Source: Candidatus Woesearchaeota archaeon (GTDB lineage Archaea > Nanoarchaeota > Nanoarchaeia > Woesearchaeales > CALCXY01). Taken from it: a stretch of 5,814 bases of DNA. How positions within the stretch are numbered: the stretch's first letter is position 1; the number at the start of each line of letters is the position of its first letter. A model generated the notes under the pieces. That model ran no database searches. It was not told the origin of the DNA and saw only the letters and a program-made list of their open reading frames with translations. Shown one piece after another: positions 5,808 through 5,814 of the stretch. Position numbers and translations under genes: made by a program. The DNA lies in the NCBI GenBank assembly GCA_030751555.1, contig JASMFX010000111.1, positions 1 through 5,814 on the forward strand, read 5' to 3'.

Positions 5808-5814
5808 AATCCCG

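Overview
The window looks like a piece of an AT-rich archaeal genome. The best guess is a DPANN-type lineage (Woesearchaeota/Pacearchaeota-like), but this is an inference from gene style and not from a marker gene. The archaeal indicators are TTTATAAA and TTATAAAA TATA-like boxes at about the right distance from gene starts, and Shine-Dalgarno sequences (GGTGAT, AGGAGG, GGAGGT) that are all pieces of the archaeal consensus AGGAGGTGAT. Further hints are an RNA 3'-phosphate cyclase, a free-standing LAGLIDADG protein with DNA-binding flanks, and secreted or coiled-coil proteins with long charged helices. No rRNA, tRNA, CRISPR array or insertion sequence is visible.

Layout: (i) 1-1158, plus strand: the 3' part of a long coiled-coil protein with a C-terminal helical-hairpin module; its start lies outside the window. 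(ii) 1155-3447, minus strand: a two-gene unit. The first gene encodes a 415-residue LAGLIDADG protein with an N-terminal HTH and a C-terminal winged-helix-like region. It overlaps by 14 bases the second gene, rtcA (RNA 3'-terminal phosphate cyclase, catalytic His and metal-binding Asp intact). The stop codon of rtcA interlocks with that of the convergent coiled-coil gene. (iii) 3448-3638: the only sizeable intergenic region. It holds the promoter of the LAGLIDADG-rtcA unit, an 11-bp inverted repeat bracketing that promoter, further TTCGAA-containing repeats, and a T-rich terminator for the unit upstream. (iv) 3639-5718, minus strand: a second two-gene unit for cell-surface proteins. It encodes a 593-residue secreted protein (signal peptide, eight-cysteine cluster, a small beta domain with an SRCP motif, long charged helices), followed 31 bases later by an 88-residue lipoprotein with a very acidic tail. 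(v) 5719-5814: leader and promoter of that unit, with a perfect TATA box, a 14-bp palindrome at the expected transcription start and a strong Shine-Dalgarno.

The two minus-strand units appear functionally separate. One combines RNA-end chemistry with a LAGLIDADG DNA-binding protein that could be a homing endonuclease or a WhiA-like regulator. The other puts a secreted scaffold protein and a small lipoprotein on the cell surface. The most distinctive points are the apparent ATT start codon of the secreted protein, the translational overlap of the LAGLIDADG gene with rtcA, and the inverted repeat around their shared promoter.
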